NCBI GenBank assembly: GCA_041665285.1
Contig: JBAYJC010000001.1
Coordinates: forward strand, 62,001-126,000
Reading direction: 5' to 3'
Length of the DNA: 64,000 nucleotides
Source: JBAYJC01 sp041665285
GTDB lineage: Bacteria; Patescibacteriota; Patescibacteriia; 2-12-FULL-60-25
In this document: one piece after another, positions 63,379-64,000 of the stretch
Numbering within the stretch: the stretch's first letter is position 1
Layout of the letters: the number at the start of each line of letters is the position of its first letter
Made by a program: the position numbers and the translations under genes
Notes under the pieces: generated by a model
What the model saw: only the letters and a program-made list of their open reading frames with translations
Databases searched by the model: none
Told to the model about the DNA's origin: nothing

Positions 63379-63410
63379 GCATGGGATGACCCTATGCTCT
63401 TTTTCTTTTA
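63377..63410 (+). terminator. Terminator of the 232-residue orphan
   Basis: GAGCATGGG, ATGA, CCC-T-ATGCTC, then TTTTTCTTTT. Confidence 0.9.
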
Positions 63411-63460
63411 TTGAGACGTGTATGCGTGACAACGCGGCTGAGCCTGTGTAGCATGGGGCT

Positions 63461-64000
63461 ATGGCTTGCGCACACGTATTCGGTATCCCGGTAGAAGGCT
63501 CCTCGCAAGAGGAGTTACTTCGTGTCCTGGCGTCGCGCAAGACCGACTCTCAGCCTTATTGGATCGTCACGGCCAATCCCGAGATTCTTTTGCGTGCGCG
63601 GGAAGATTCTTCGTACGCGAACGCCATTAAGCAAGCAGATGTGCGGACGGTTGATGGGTTTGGGATCTGGTTGGTTCTGCGTTTGAAAGGTATTCGTACG
63701 CATCGTGTGACCGGCATTGATTTTGCAGAAACGCTTGTGAAAATGGCAGAAGGAAAAGAATGGCGCGTGGCATGTGTGGGTGGCGCGCCGGGCGTGGCAG
63801 AAAAAGCCTGCGTCGCACTGCGCGAACGCTATCCACAGCTCATCTGCCACGCGGAGCAGGGCGGCAATGTCGCGGAAGACGGCACGGATGACGAGGCAGG
63901 CGAAGAGGCGCGGCACCGGTTGACCCTCTTTGATCCACAGATCATGCTTGTGGCTTTTGGTCATCCAAAACAAGAGCAATGGATCCTGCGTAATCTGAAC
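63461..64000 (+). CDS. WecG/TagA/CpsF family glycosyltransferase (3' partial)
   Basis: The first 180 codons of a gene that runs off the right edge without a stop. VFGIPVEGSSQEELLRVL, YWIVTANPEILLRAR, ADVRTVDGFGIWLVLRLKG, RVTGIDFAETLV, VACVGGAPGVAEKA and MLVAFGHPKQEQWI are all typical blocks of WecG/TagA enzymes, which add the second sugar (often ManNAc) to a lipid-linked GlcNAc. It complements the WecA-like transferase and LCP protein in this window. A possible promoter is GTGACA, 17-base spacer, TAGCAT, with the ATG six bases beyond it, again leaderless-like. Confidence 0.93.
   Translation, partial: MACAHVFGIPVEGSSQEELLRVLASRKTDSQPYWIVTANPEILLRAREDSSYANAIKQADVRTVDGFGIWLVLRLKGIRTHRVTGIDFAETLVKMAEGKEWRVACVGGAPGVAEKACVALRERYPQLICHAEQGGNVAEDGTDDEAGEEARHRLTLFDPQIMLVAFGHPKQEQWILRNLN

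Overview
The window is about 64 kb of bacterial chromosome, very probably from a Patescibacteria (CPR) lineage of the Uhrbacteria or Magasanikbacteria type. This rests on gene content. There is a PrgI / VirB6-like / VirB4 secretion locus, a DUF5652 protein, a surface protein with a C-terminal domain common in CPR, a translin-family protein, membrane-anchored Clp ATPases, and short versions of UvrC, MetK and Rel. TGA is a normal stop codon (several ATGA overlaps), so this is not one of the CPR groups that read TGA as glycine. The lineage is an inference; no rRNA lies in the window.

Layout. 0-5 kb: surface protein (cut by the left edge), MFS transporter, a small orphan gene pair, an adenine methyltransferase / nuclease restriction-modification pair and a transglutaminase-like protein. 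5-12 kb: Cache protein, cation/proton antiporter, parA-parB, rel, and two tandem paralogous orphan cassettes. 12-19.5 kb, minus strand: one operon transcribed LCP protein, der, pth, dprA, topA. 19.6-29.3 kb, plus strand: type IV secretion-like operon, then comF and a sugar-nucleotide epimerase. 29.3-32 kb: orphan genes, tRNA-Ser, tdk. 32-36.7 kb: uvrA and uvrC, separated by a 0.6-kb element made of two 92-bp palindromic repeats around a DUF559 nuclease gene. 36.8-38.7 kb: mraZ, rsmH and an ftsL-like gene, ending in a structured RNA. 38.8-44.4 kb: membrane Clp ATPase, WecA/MraY-like transferase, DUF192, rplU. 44.4-50.5 kb: dnaB-ybaB-recR, a vWA orphan, a second Clp-like ATPase and a surface protein. 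50.6-54.8 kb: metK under a SAM-I riboswitch, a membrane metalloprotease-like orphan, hicBA, tRNA-Lys, translin-family gene. 54.8-62.6 kb: a glycosyltransferase gene and the full F-type ATP synthase operon. 62.6-64 kb: another orphan and a WecG/TagA glycosyltransferase cut by the right edge.

Two gene-expression styles are interleaved. Housekeeping genes almost never have a Shine-Dalgarno sequence. Their ATG is nearly always preceded by T (often CT or CCT), and several single genes have a TANNNT box only 7-10 bases before the ATG, which suggests leaderless mRNAs. A second class of about nine monocistronic units has a near-perfect TTGACA promoter, a GGAGG-type ribosome site, GC-rich third positions, its own hairpin terminator and products I do not recognise. 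These units are scattered between the housekeeping operons.

The best candidates for something undescribed are the DUF559/palindrome element between uvrA and uvrC, the orphan-cassette class with its duplicated palindromic-promoter pair, and the unassigned structured RNAs at 38.6 kb and 54.0 kb.
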